A stretch of 22,778 nucleotides of DNA from Paramarasmius palmivorus (GCA_037176845.1 JAYKXP010000358.1:1-22778), one strand, 5' to 3'. Counted from the stretch's first letter, positions 11,708-21,901 are shown. The notes: generated from the letters alone by a model not told the origin. Translations and numbers: made by a program.

Positions 11708-11908
11708 ATGGCCGATAAGTTTTGGGCTTTGTTGAGTACAAGGATTGACCGAAACGCACCTGTACCATTTCTTGTCCCTCTTTACTCCAACACGCTCATT
11801 TTACCCAACTCTGTGGCTACATCTCTGCAATTCTCAACTAAAGAACATGATGAATCAGTATTCAGCAAGGATGAGGCAGCAGAAACTCTCACCTTGCTTC
11901 AGTCTTGA
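11708..11908 (+). CDS. Small open frame, 66 codons, unknown
   Basis: It begins MADKFWALLSTRIDRN, continues with VPFLVPLYSNTLILPNSV and ends ...ETLTLLQS before a stop. Composition is protein-like and the ATG is good, but there is no domain, signal peptide or homologue that I recognise. It follows the three-unit repeat and precedes the 3' end of the Ras gene on the other strand. It could be a fragment of an older gene or chance. The bases from 11909 to 12131 show no further gene. Confidence 0.2.
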   Translation: MADKFWALLSTRIDRNAPVPFLVPLYSNTLILPNSVATSLQFSTKEHDESVFSKDEAAETLTLLQS

Positions 11909-12131
11909 ACAGACAGCTGGTCGTGGTTGTGCTGGCGAAGCCCGGTATCTGGGCGCTTATTCGCGATCAGGAACTTCTCACATTGGTTTCTCAGGATTCG
12001 TTGCGAGCTGGATATGTGTACATTCACAGAACATTGTAGAGGTACGTATAGGAGAATAGAACGATAATGAGCAAGAAATATCATCAACTCGGTCAACCAA
12101 GAACTTTGCGACCGCCGTAGGCCCAAACTCT

Positions 12132-12982
12132 TCACATAACGATGCATTTCCCGAGCGGCTTCTTCAACTTGGTACACTTGCCGGGCTCGAGTGTTGACGT
12201 TGAGCTCTCCTCGATTTCCTTCAGCGCCCTCAGTCTACGAGCCAAACCAAAAAACACATCCTCAACATTTTCGCCCGTCTTTGCCGATGTCTCAACATAT
12301 TCGCACCCATAGTTCCTTGCTAAATCCTCACCGTCGACTTGCGATACTTCTCGTTCATTAACTCTGTCGGCTTGGTTTCCGGCAAGCGCAAATATCGGTC
12401 TTTTGACCGAATATAGGGACCGGCGGAAACCTTCAATTCGGTCGAAGGAGTCGCGTGAAGCAACGGAATACACCAGAACAAAACCTTCAGCTTGACTGAG
12501 CGAATATCAGTGGCGTAGATTCACGAAGTCGTGCAAACCCACCGGATCCATAAATCCCGCAGAGCGGAGTATTCCTCTGTTACCTTTGAGCACTGAAACG
12601 TCAAAAAAACATTGTGCTTAAAGCTCACCCTGTCCCGCTGTATCGATAATCTCGATGTAGCACATTCTTCCATCGAGAACCGTCTGTTTTCTGTACGAAT
12701 CTTCAATCGTTGGGTCGTACGTCTGATCAACGGACATTGAGTATCAAACATATGATGAGCATATTCGTACATACCTCTAGATTGTGACAGATGGTTCCAA
12801 GGCGTGGTCAGAACGCAAGTTAAGAATAGTTATGTCCTCTTGCTAACCGACGAAGCAATTGAGAGTGAACTACAATGTAATGAGATCCATAAAACCCAAT
12901 AGAAAGAACAGCTCACTTGAACGGATAATGCAGTCTTACCGACCCCGCCATCGCCGACTACAGCGATCTTCCATTTGTCCAT
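12132..12982 (-). CDS. Ras-family small GTPase, 193 aa, six predicted exons
   Basis: A membrane-anchored GTP switch; fungal Ras proteins signal to cAMP and MAP-kinase pathways controlling growth and mating. Exons read on the minus strand: 12982-12917, 12869-12848, 12776-12775, 12722-12629, 12576-12543 and 12495-12132, totalling 582 nt with no stop. Seen: P-loop GDGGVGKT (10-17), switch [10 protein letters not shown] (31-39), DTAGQEEY (57-64, catalytic Gln61), G5 motif ETSAK (141-145) and a C-terminal CaaX box CIVM (190-193) for prenylation. Oddities: the G4 motif is NQAD (113-116) where Ras has NKxD; the protein is about three residues shorter than usual just before it; and codon 30 (Glu) needs a 2-nt micro-exon. 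The start [10 protein letters not shown] is typical for fungal Ras. Conserved reading across five introns suggests function, though the Lys-to-Gln change would weaken nucleotide binding. Next to a clathrin pseudogene, it could also be a diverged paralogue. Confidence 0.88.
12775..12776 (-). other. Predicted 2-nt micro-exon (AG) in the Ras gene
   Basis: Exon 2 ends ...FTLNCFV plus a lone G at 12848 before a GTTAGC donor. The next clean exon starts at 12722 with ACGTACGAC (Thr-Tyr-Asp). Fungal Ras has a Glu between these. CTAG just before and GTATGT just after positions 12776-12775 would splice in exactly AG, giving GAG (Glu30) and restoring the frame. The flanking introns would be 71 nt (12847-12777) and 52 nt (12774-12723). 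Without it the frame breaks. Confidence 0.55.
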
Positions 12983-13385
12983 TGTTCGAGAGAAGCTCAC
13001 AGAGGTTGTTCGGGTTGTTCTGGCACCAATCGGGCGTGGGTGAAAGTCTGGGGGAAGCTCGAATTGTCCATTTAACTAGAAGATTATACTCTAGCGATGT
13101 CTATTCTAGGAGGAGTACGTAAAGAAATTAGTGTCAAAACTATCGGTGCATAAACGATCGTGTCCACGGGTGTTAGAAGACTGAGAGCAAGGGAAAGCAA
13201 GCACGAGGTATAACAGACAGCATAGAATGGGGTGAAAGTGCAGGTGAGATCAAGGAAACATTAAATGCGATGGGGTTCTTGTTCGAAACAGGTATACTCT
13301 GAAAACTAAACACCGACTTGCGAGGAACGATGAAGTGCCAATAACTCCAAATGACCGAGGTCCATTACTGATCTACATCCGTCGG
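12983..13385. other. Intergenic region upstream of the Ras gene
   Basis: About 400 bases between the Ras start codon and the stop of the next minus-strand gene. It should hold the Ras promoter and 5' UTR. I see no gene, no clear TATA box and no repeat. Confidence 0.4.
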
Positions 13386-14211
13386 CTACTGCTGAGATCC
13401 GGGTACGTTGTCGTTCTCAGTACGAGACGATTCGCGGTCGGCTTCAGGGCGGGACGATTCCTCGACGCCTTCCAAAGGCAAATCTCTAGGTTGACTCTCC
13501 CCTACAGAGGACTCGACGTCGGATTCCCAATGCCTGTAGCCTGGATGCGTGTCAGGAGATGATCTAGGTGGCTTGTACACCCCCTATATAGTAGTTAGTT
13601 CTGGAATGGCTCGGGATCAATTAATAGGCACACCTTATATTGAGAAACGCATATGAATTTGCTGTATGATGGGCATTCAGTTTCTGCCTCGCTAGTCAAC
13701 GTATCGCTAGGGACGTCGGTAGAAGCGGTGCTGTTCTTTCGTCGTTTAAACGACGGCTCATCATCCGAAGATTCCGCCTGGGCCTCAGGTTGTGATATGT
13801 CCGTCTCGAGGTGTTTAGAAGATTGTGGATCGGTGGATTGCATAGTCGGCTCTACCATCGCGGTTTCGTCGTGTTCAAGAGAATCAGGAGTTGACTTGAA
13901 GGAGATAGCTGTAGTTTGGGAGGCCTGACGCTTTCGCTTTGTGACAGGATGCAATTTGTCAACTGAAACAAGCCCGTGGCCCTGTGGAGTCTAATGCACG
14001 TTGAAGTTCAATGAAGAGTGGGAGGAAATAATGGAAACGCACCTTCCTCAGTAAATATCTCATCACATCACGGGCATCCCTCATCTGCAAGTCTCTGTTT
14101 GGGTATCAGAACAACAAACTATTGAAATAGAATGATATGGGATTACCCTTTCAGCTTGAATCCTTGACATATAATATCGTCGTTGTCCGAATTGTTCGAT
14201 GACGAGGGCAT
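13386..14211 (-). CDS. Unknown charged protein, 223 aa, four exons
   Basis: I do not recognise this gene. Exons on the minus strand are 14211-14147, 14094-14043, 13990-13634 and 13583-13386. All junctions are GT-AG with introns of about 50 nt, and the joined frame is open for 224 codons. The start MPSSSNNSDNDDIICQGFKL leads into a short, possibly helical segment (DARDVMRYLLRK, about residues 27-38). A long Ser/Glu/Asp-rich stretch follows, containing a basic patch, FKRRKNS, that could act as a nuclear localisation signal, and the tail is acidic and Pro/Ser-rich. No membrane segment or signal peptide is visible. It lies in tandem with the next minus-strand gene, ~190 bases downstream of it. 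The clean frame and splice sites argue for a live gene. Confidence 0.68.
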
Positions 14212-14398
14212 GAGGTGGGCGAAGAGAGCAAGAAAGATCGTGAGAATTACGAACATTGCCGCGTCTCTTTCTCCCCTCCACAATTATCACTCGGTACGTT
14301 TAACACGGCAGAGTTGTCACGAATTCGACTAGGATAAAGGTGCGTACTTGTCTATATTACTATCTAGAAGGCGATAATGTATAATAAAAACTAGACGT

Positions 14399-15224
14399 CT
14401 AGGTAAGGAAGGTATCGTTATCATCCTCGGAGTCGGCGACAATCTCATACATGTTCAGGTGCTGTTCCCCAAGTTTGACTCTTTTGGTTCCAGCTGCTAC
14501 GTTGCGGGCATCAGCAACGCGCTTCCCAGCCTTTCGATAGGACTTCTATCCACAATCAGCATCTCCTTTGAAGCAACAATATTTTCTTACCTTCCATTGA
14601 CCTTTGGTGATTTCCTCGACCTCGCTCGAACCTTTTCGAGTCACCTTGGGCGTGACAGTACTTGCTAAAGTGGCGCTGGAATAGGTATCACGGACGGCGA
14701 AATTGGTATCGTTTCGACGGTCAAGATCAACGACATCACGGGTAGCGTTTGCGAGCTCTCGTGAAGGACCAGCGGAGACTACAGCTTTGTTGTTGGAAGA
14801 GGATACACCAGGATTGCCGGGAGCGTCTGCGCGTCGAAACTGACGAGCGTAATGCTTGAAGTGTGTTGGCTTCCGTATTCTGCGGTCGCTGGGTTGGCAT
14901 ATAGCTTAGCTATATTGTTATATTTCGGCACTTTGTATCGACGACATACCTTTTCATTCGAAACCCGACCATCTCGACTTCGTCGCTCCAGTTATCTTGC
15001 GAGTGAATACTGCTTACTTCAATATCGTCATCGCTGCGCCCTTCCAAATCGTCGTCGTTACCGGAGACACGTTCGTTGCCATTGTCGGAATCGGGCTCGA
15101 AGTCGTGAGCGTTGGAAGTATCCGAGACGTTGCCAGCGGAATTGTCGTTGGAGAGCTCAGGCTCGGGGCTAGAGCTTCCATAAATTAGGACTAGCTGAAG
15201 TGCACCGCTTTTTGATGGTGCCAT
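14399..15224 (-). CDS. Unknown acidic-then-basic protein, 239 aa, three exons
   Basis: I do not recognise this gene. Exons on the minus strand are 15224-14950, 14888-14591 and 14545-14399, joined by introns of 61 and 45 nt; the frame is open for 240 codons. The start MAPSKSGALQLVLIYGSSSP is followed by a strongly acidic, Ser/Asn-rich half (residues ~20-85). The rest is basic: DRRIRKPTHFKHYARQFRRA, then WKKSYRKAGKRVADARN, and an acidic end (SEDDNDTFLT). An acidic half plus an Arg/Lys-rich half suggests a nuclear, DNA- or chromatin-associated protein, but this is composition only. It is divergent from the TET/JBP gene, sharing a ~630-base intergenic region with it. Confidence 0.7.
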
Positions 15225-15423
15225 TTGGGTTAGAGGTCGAAGAAGTAAAGAGAGAAGTGAAAAGACAGGAAGAGAGGGGGAAATCGCGCCGATGCCGTCA
15301 AAATACGCGACGCAAGCGAGAGGCTGCGTGCCCATCACATGCCACGCACCTCTCTCTCTTACCTAACTCCTTCCTTCCTTCCTTCCCTTCTACTACGTGG
15401 TTACGCCTTCACTCAAGCATCAA

Positions 15424-15578
15424 ATGGCCGCTGAAGGTGCGTCGTTTTTTTTATGTATTTCCTCAATGGGCTCGTATATGCAGGTTTCGTGATCGTGGGC
15501 ACAAGCGCCGCTCAGTCACGTCCGTTCCCCAGACTAGACGAGCTGGCTGCTATGCTTCGACTTTCAGCCACCTGTTAA
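15424..15578 (+). CDS. Possible 35-aa two-exon open frame, partly duplicated downstream
   Basis: ATG at 15424 gives MAAEG, interrupted by a 47-nt GT-AG intron (15437-15483), then FVIVGTSAAQSRPFPRLDEL and a stop at 15578. The intron keeps the frame open and has good splice sites. It may be a real short peptide, an upstream ORF in the dioxygenase leader, or the 5' end of a broken gene. A second copy of its last exon lies at 15626-15676 and also ends in a stop in the same frame (SAAQ...ELVAMP). No function is known to me. Confidence 0.28.
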
Positions 15579-15676
15579 ATCGTTGATCGAGCTTTTTTTC
15601 GCGTCGTGTTACGAAAACGGTACATGCGCCGCTCAGTCACGTCCGTTCTCCAGACTAGACGAGCTGGTCGCTATGC
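15505..15676 (+). repeat. 51-bp direct repeat in the dioxygenase upstream region
   Basis: Copies lie at 15505-15555 and 15626-15676 and differ at about three positions. Both start GCGCCGCTCAGTCACGTCCG and end GCTATGC. They are 121 bases apart, start to start. Also in this region, a TTCC microsatellite-like tract lies at about 15364-15390. The rest of 15225-15854 shows no other gene. Confidence 0.85.
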
Positions 15677-15854
15677 CCTAATTCACGGCGCTGTGCTTTT
15701 GTTCTTTTCTTTTTTACATATCGGATCTCTTTTTGTTTTGCATAAAGGGGCTAACGCTGGTTTTTTAGAATCTAGACAAAGCAGAAGCTTTATAGCCTAT
15801 CGTTTCCTTACCTTCGACATAGAGGCCGTTCTCGGCGACGAAAATGCTTTCCGA

Positions 15855-17557
15855 ATGTCATGCGAAGACCAGGACGACTTTTTAGATGAAGATATCGATG
15901 TCGAGGAATCACAGGAAATCGAGGAAGTAACCGATCCTGATGTACTGGATGCGCTAGAAGCTCAACTCGGTTCAGAGCAGCCGAACCTCGATGGTTTCGA
16001 CGAAGCTGCTTTGCAACCCAACCCTTCATCCCCTTCTCTTCACCCAGATACCGCCTCTACATCCCAGCCGAAGCCACCAAAACGCCGTTCGAAACGCGGT
16101 GGCAGGTCAAAATCTGCCACGTCACGCTTGCAGCCCGTACAAACTAAGGTTCCAAACAGGCCGGCGCCTTTAGGGACGAAGTCAATGGAAGGCTCTTCGC
16201 GGTCGCAGCGAAAGAAATGGGGCTACACGTCGAAAAAACGCGCAGAGAGAGCAAGCAAGGCAAGGGCTAGAGATGCTTCCTCGAGCCTAACCTCTGAAGC
16301 CCTCGAACGATCTCTCGAAGCCGACCATGCCCTGGTTGACTTCAACTTAGAAGGTTTACCTGCGTCGATTCCCGGGTGGATTGGTACCAAGGAGATACCG
16401 CCGGATAGGTTGCCGCCGGTATCAAAACTAACGAAGCTGAATTGGAATGGAAAGTAAGCGCCCAAACTCAGTTCTTTTACTCTGGCTCACGTGTTCTCAA
16501 TAGAAAAACGATTGTTCTGATTGATAGGCTCGATCGAATCTGGGCGGTTCTTGGTTCGCCGCCAAAAGACCCAAGGTGGTACTCAGAAGTTATTCCTGGG
16601 TGTACAGACGCTATTCGAAAATTTCACCAAGACTCCCGTTTCACATCGGAAGACTGTAATAATCGTCGCTCGGGCAAGAGATACGTTGCTACCAATGTTG
16701 GTGTTTCCATTGGAGGTGGTCAGAAACAGCCCAGTAACATTGCCATCCGGAGGGTCAGGGTCAAATCATCCATGGCAGCTCTTCAGCAAAACAAAAGTAT
16801 AATGCGACTTGTGGGGCATACTGGAAGTAAGTGCTTTCTTAACCTACCGGTTTCATTCAAACAGCTGATTGCCTTCCTAGCCTTGTACAAGACTTTCGGC
16901 CACAAACTGGCGGTCGAAAGCCGGGACAACGTACGAAAGCTCAAGGAACAATTTCCCCACCTAAAACCTTTTCCTTACCCGACATCTGACGGTCCGTACT
17001 GGGCATCGGCGACTGTCAATTCTGCTGAGCCTGGTGAAGGCCCTCAAGTTGTCACCCTCAGCCACACCGACTATGGAAATTATGCTCGGGCCTGGTGTGC
17101 TGTTACACCGTTTGGAGATTTCAACCCAGATCTTGGGGGGCACCTGGTTTTCTGGAACCTTGGGATTGCGATAAGGTTTCCTCCTGGCTGCACCATCCTT
17201 TTTCCTTCGGCTCTCATCACCCATTCTAATCTCTCGGTACAGCCAGGAGAGACTCGGTATTCTCTTGTCCAGTATTCTGCTGGGGGTCTGTTTCGTTGGG
17301 TCCACAATGGAGGAATGTCCGATAAATCGTTTCTCGCCACAGCAACGCCAGAACAGCTATCGAAGAGAGAGGAGGGCAGGCTGAATAGGCCAAAGGCTGC
17401 GCTTCGGAAGTACACCAAGCTTTACGAGCTTGAGAGGGGTGACTACAAGGGAGAAGAGTTGGGAGATTTGAGCGAACTTACGGATTTCGAAGAGACTGAC
17501 GAAGAGACTGAGGATGAGCGATCTGGGAAACGGCGAAAAGTCGATACATTTGTTTAA
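15855..17557 (+). CDS. TET/JBP-family 2-oxoglutarate/Fe(II) dioxygenase, 532 aa
   Basis: Members of this family oxidise methylated (TET) or thymine (JBP) bases in DNA using Fe(II), O2 and 2-oxoglutarate. Exons: 15855-16453, 16504-16826 and 16881-17557, 1599 nt open. An acidic N-terminus (DEDIDVEESQEIEE) is followed by a basic linker (PPKRRSKRGGRSKS), the family segment KKWGYTSKKRAERA, and LEADHALVDFNLEGLPASIP. The catalytic double-stranded beta-helix contains HTD (His369, Asp371), GGHLVFWNLGIAIRFPPGC, ALITHSNL (His422) and GETRYSLVQYSAGGLFRW (Arg433, the likely 2-oxoglutarate ligand). All metal and co-substrate residues are present. The C-terminus is acidic and ends with GKRRKVD, a possible nuclear signal. 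I chose the ATG at 15855 because conserved-looking sequence starts there; an in-frame ATG at 15624 lies inside the repeat. The second intron's acceptor (CTAG at 16877-16880) is chosen to restore the family reading. The base modified cannot be told from sequence. Confidence 0.88.
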
Positions 17558-17796
17558 TAGAAAAACGTTGCTATTTTCTTACGCCATATCGTGCTGTACA
17601 GTATAGGTTTCACAAAATGGATCTATTAGAAAAAATAGCACAAATTTAATTGAAAAAGGGAGACATTCAACGCCCAGCTCTGCCTAATTGGGGTAAGGCA
17701 ACGGCTTTTATGTAGAAAATGAATCCTTACGTTTCTTTCAGCTCTTGCCAGCGAACCATCACTTCGAGTTTTTGCTTCGAGTTTTTGCTACGACAT

Positions 17797-20700
17797 ATGT
17801 CCTGCTTGTCGAACCCCCAGCCCACTGCGCCTGCTGCAAAGCAGAAGCGTGGCGCCAAGAGCTACTTCAACCACGACGAAGCCGTCTTTCTCGAAGGACG
17901 GGTACCAGAGTATCAAAGCATCGTCGGGGCCAAGGGCGACTTCTGGGACAGGCTGATGGACGATTTATACCATACCTTTCCCTACTACCAAGCAGCAGAA
18001 GCTATGCTTCATCGAGGGGAACCGAGCCCACACGAAGGAACCGCTCCTGCCAAAAAGTCGAGGAAGAAGAAGAGTAAAGGTGAAAAGTCGAAGGAATTGG
18101 TCATCACCACGAACTTGAAGCGAGTGCTGGTCCTAGGTCTTCCCCTGAAAGAAGTAAGGTCGTGTTCGTCGTTGTCGCTCCTTCGCTAACTTGCTCTCTT
18201 GTAGAAGGTAAGGGGGTGGATGTACAACCATGCCAATGATGGTACGAGGTCGAATACATCTGGCTGGGAAGGTTTCACGAAGAACCTTGCCAAAATGTTC
18301 AAGAAGCCAGTTCGAGTCCCGAACTACAAGTTCTATATGGGACATTCCGATCACCATGCCAAGTGCCAGGCTGAATTTCAGAAACAGTTCCAAGTTGAAC
18401 TGGATCGCCTCAAGCAGCGTTTTCCGGATCTCGAATTTGAGCTGGACATGGAGATGATCGACTCCGCTGTAATGGCCAAGGAAGATGGCGTCGAGCCTGG
18501 TCTTGCTGCCGGTGACGTCAACGCCAGCACTATCGGCACTCCCAATGCTGTTGCTGGTGATGTTTCCACCGCCGTTGCTATCGGTGACGGTTCCAACAGC
18601 GTTTCTGCCAGTGCCGTTGCTGCTGGTGATGCTTCTAACACCATTGCTGCTGGTGACGAAGCCAACGCCGTTCGCAATGTCGGAGCCAGCACTGCTCTCA
18701 ATGGCTCTGAGGCTGGTGGTACTGCCGATATGGATGTCGACATTGATGATGAGGATATGGGAGAGGACGTCGAGAAGGAGGTGCTGTTGAAGAAGCTAGT
18801 CAACCGAACGATAGCCATTCGATGTTCAGTGGCACGTACCCTTTTTAATTTGGAGCCAGAGAGCGTTCAAAAGAAGATTGCCGAGGAGAATAAAGCCGAA
18901 TACCACAGGAGGCTTGAGGAATGGGGTTTGGAGGATCCGACTGCAGGTATAGACAATTCATCTGCCCAGAAAACCATGTATGTGGTGTTTCGTTTGTTGG
19001 ATGTTTATAGTCTGTTTCTGATGCTTTTTCTATCCCTAGACGTCGCAATAGCTGGAAATCATCAGGCCAGAAGTTGATGGACCAGATTTCGCAGCTTACC
19101 GGTTTCAAGATTGTGTGTTATGTTGGTGCCCCTCCAGATAAAGATGGTAGTGAGGAGTTCCCGATACATGCGTGAGTTTCTCCTTTCCCACCGCTTCATC
19201 CTTTGCCCATCGTCTTCATCTTCATCATTACCCTTATGTTCGTGTTCATCGTTGCTTCTGTCTCTTCTGCTACCTTTCTTTTCCCTCTGCCTTTCTCCTG
19301 CCTTTAGGACCTGTTGCTGAATGACCTGTAAAGTATTTACAGTGGGCTAGGCCCAGATGATAAGAAGTGGCCGGAATTTGACAAGGAAGGTGCGAAGAAG
19401 TCGATGAAATGCTTCTTCCGCTTCCTTCAAGCCTGCAAGGACGACGAGGAGAAGAAGAAACAAGAGAAAGGTACAGCTTTTCCACGATCCTCATTGTCAT
19501 CAACATTCACCCTGGATCCGTCAGCTTCTGATGCCTCGAGTTCTATTCCGGAAAACGTGGCTTCTACTTCGACTTCGACGTCATCAGAGCTGCCATCAAC
19601 AACGGCAACGGCGGCTAGCACACCTAGCCCAACGATAGTGGATGATACCACGTCGTTGACTGGTCCATCGGAAGCTGGGACCACAGCTACGAATGTGGCT
19701 TCATCAACCGTTCCTTGCACTCCATCTCAATCTACCACACTTACAGCTACTCGTTCCACTCCTGCACCTCCTGCGTCTCGTTCTGCTACTCCTGCACCTC
19801 CTCAATCTCGTTCTGCTACTCCTGCACCTCCTCAATCTCGTTCTGCTACTCCTGCACCTCCTCAATCTCGTTCTGCTACCCCTACACCTCCATCTCGTTC
19901 TGCTACTCCTGCACCTCCTCCGTCGACCGCTCTTGCAGCTACTCCATCCCGTTCCGCACCCACACCTACTCTATCATCCACCACTCCTGCACCTACTCCT
20001 TCTCAACGTACTCCCACATCCTCAACTTCAACGTTAACGACACCCCAGTCCACACCAACAGCGGCTCGTTTGACAACAGGTGTAACGAGATTCTCACCGT
20101 CGACTGGAAGGCGCTCTGTCTCTGAGTTAGCCATGCCAATTCGTTCGCCTACCACACCACGACCACGGCGTTGCGCATCTGAGTCAGCTTCAGTGAGGTC
20201 TACACCGTTGGAAACCATCCAGTCACGCTGTACGCCAAGTCTATTGGGAAAGAGACGAACAGCTGGGCCAGTAGCACCCTCTCCATTGAGGATGTCCGTG
20301 GAGCCCATGCCTACCTCGTTCTTGGGAGCGCACAATGCCTTGGATGAACATTTCGACCCCCCCGCTTCCCCTTCTATCTCTTCCATCATCGAGAAGCAAC
20401 CCAAAACTCAAGAAGAACGGCTGAGGCAGCAGCTACTAGCTATCACGAATGCACTGGATCGTGGAGAGCCTATCAGCAATTCAATGGCTGTAGACCTTCA
20501 ATCGATCCAAGCAGCCATTCCAACACTTGAAGGGGGTCCAGATCGAGATCCTTTCAAGCCTAAAGTTCCTTCGAAACGGCCTAGGGTAGCCCTACCTCCA
20601 TCCCAGAGGAAGATGAGTGCACGAATGTTAGCTCGTCTAGTTGAAGGAGATAGTTCAGATATCGAGGACTTTTCGGACGGACAGCTTCCTGAAGACGAGG

Positions 20701-21725
20701 TAGAGGACGGAGATGACTTTGACGGTAATGCCTCTTTTGCACCATCAGAGGCCAACCGTGGCTTTCTCTTCGACGACGACATGGACGACGACGGAGACGA
20801 CCCCTTCCTAAGTACAAATGCTATTACGCAAAGCCTTAACGACAATGACGATGACCCCATGAATGGATTCTCTCAGCATCGCAGGGTTATTGAGGAGGCA
20901 TGTAACGACTTTCCAGAGGATGCCTCGTGGTTCAAAACCGCGATTGATGTCCTCTGTGATGGTGAAAGCCTTTTGGAACAGGCTGTGTACAATGAGTGTA
21001 TCGACGCTCTCATCAAGCTGGAAGCATCGTATCGGTACAAAAGCCCTCGGAAAGGCCTTCCCAAGAGGGGTCGACCTGTTGCTGTCGACTGGTGGTTCAC
21101 CCAAGGTCGAGCGTGCAGGGATCTTCCAGAGACTATGGGCGATATGGATGAATTCATAGCAAATTATCGAATCTGGTGGTGCAATATCAATCCCGAGTGG
21201 AGACCTCGACGAGACGATAATACTATGGAGCATGGTAAGGATCTAGGTGATTGGGAGGAGCTCTATTATCCAGGGGAACGAGGGCTATTGGTCCCATTGA
21301 TGTGCTTGCGGTGGTGGTATCAACGAGATGGAGTAGAGGGTGGTTCTTCCGAGTGGAATGATGCAGCATCGGACATGCTGTGGGTTCTTCAGTGCGTACT
21401 CAAATGGCATCAAAGCCTGCCAGAGTCTGAAGATGATGAGGACGAGGATCAGCCACCAAAGAAGAAGTCCAAGGTAGCCCAGCCATCGAGTTCATTGTCG
21501 AAGCCAAGGTCCACTCGGTCTGCTACTCAGTCCTCCACCTCATCAAAACCAAGGTCTACTCGATCCGCTACTCAGCCATCCACCTCGTCGAAACCAAGGT
21601 CCACCAGGTCCAATACTCAGCCTTCAGAAAAACCGAAATCTTCCACAAGGTTATCTGCTCGTTCATTGTCACAGCCAAAGCCAGCATCACAGTCGTCAAA
21701 GCCAAAGTCCCGGTCTAGAAACTGA
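17797..21725 (+). CDS. Large Ser/Pro/Thr-rich protein of a mushroom-type family, ~1214 aa
   Basis: Function unknown. Predicted exons: 17797-18153, 18205-18977, 19040-19171 and 19343-21725. The last intron, 171 nt, is unusually long and less certain. The N-terminal part (RGAKSYFNHDEAVFLEGRVP, FWDRLMDDLYHTFPYY, then WEGFTKNLAKMF and YKFYMGHSDHH) and the C-terminal part (RPVAVDWWFTQGR, ANYRIWWCNINPEW, PLMCLRWWYQRDG) resemble, from memory, an expanded Agaricomycete family without a named function. Between them lie a low-complexity Ala/Gly/Asp segment (18480-18700), an acidic patch, a proline-rich repeat (19740-19920) and another acidic run near 20700-20850. The tail is basic with repeated KPRSTRSATQ units (21500-21620), suggesting DNA or nuclear targeting. 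An in-frame ATG at 17719 is an alternative start. It follows the dioxygenase on the same strand by ~240 bases and ends ~220 bases before the right inverted repeat. Confidence 0.72.
19751..19917 (+). repeat. 30-bp coding minisatellite
   Basis: About four to five head-to-tail units of roughly 30 bp (for example 19771-19800, 19801-19830 and 19831-19860, then a 27-bp unit) encode repeats of SRSATPAPPQ. The three central units are nearly identical. The repeat keeps the frame, so length changes would add or remove ten residues. It explains the long serine- or leucine-rich open frames in other frames here. Confidence 0.9.
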
Positions 21726-21801
21726 GGTATAATACCGCTTTATTTTCCTTCATCATATCTGTTTACCAGCCACCTCTTGAATTACATTGATTTATTTATT
21801 G

Positions 21802-21901
21802 ATTAACATTCACGACCTTTTAGATTAACGTTCACGACCTTTTAGATTAACGTTCACGACCTTTTAGATTAACGTTCATGACCTTTTAGATTAACGTTCA
21901 C
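21802..21901 (+). repeat. 22-bp tandem repeat beside the right inverted repeat
   Basis: Four full copies of ATTAACGTTCACGACCTTTT plus AG (21802-21823, 21824-21845, 21846-21867 and 21868-21889), then a partial fifth. Copies differ by single bases. No equivalent array is seen beside the left inverted repeat. Subterminal repeats of DNA transposons often bind their transposase; that role is inference here. Confidence 0.92.

Noticed and set aside
15606..15854. An N-terminal extension of the dioxygenase from the in-frame ATG at 15624
   Set aside because: It would be encoded inside the duplicated 51-bp segment and adds a hydrophobic stretch atypical for a nuclear enzyme; 15855 fits better.
19427..20404. 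Several minus- and plus-strand open frames rich in Val/Ser or Leu/His
   Set aside because: They are frame shadows of the Ser/Pro/Thr-rich repeat region of the 17797-21725 gene; the low-complexity DNA lacks stops in several frames.
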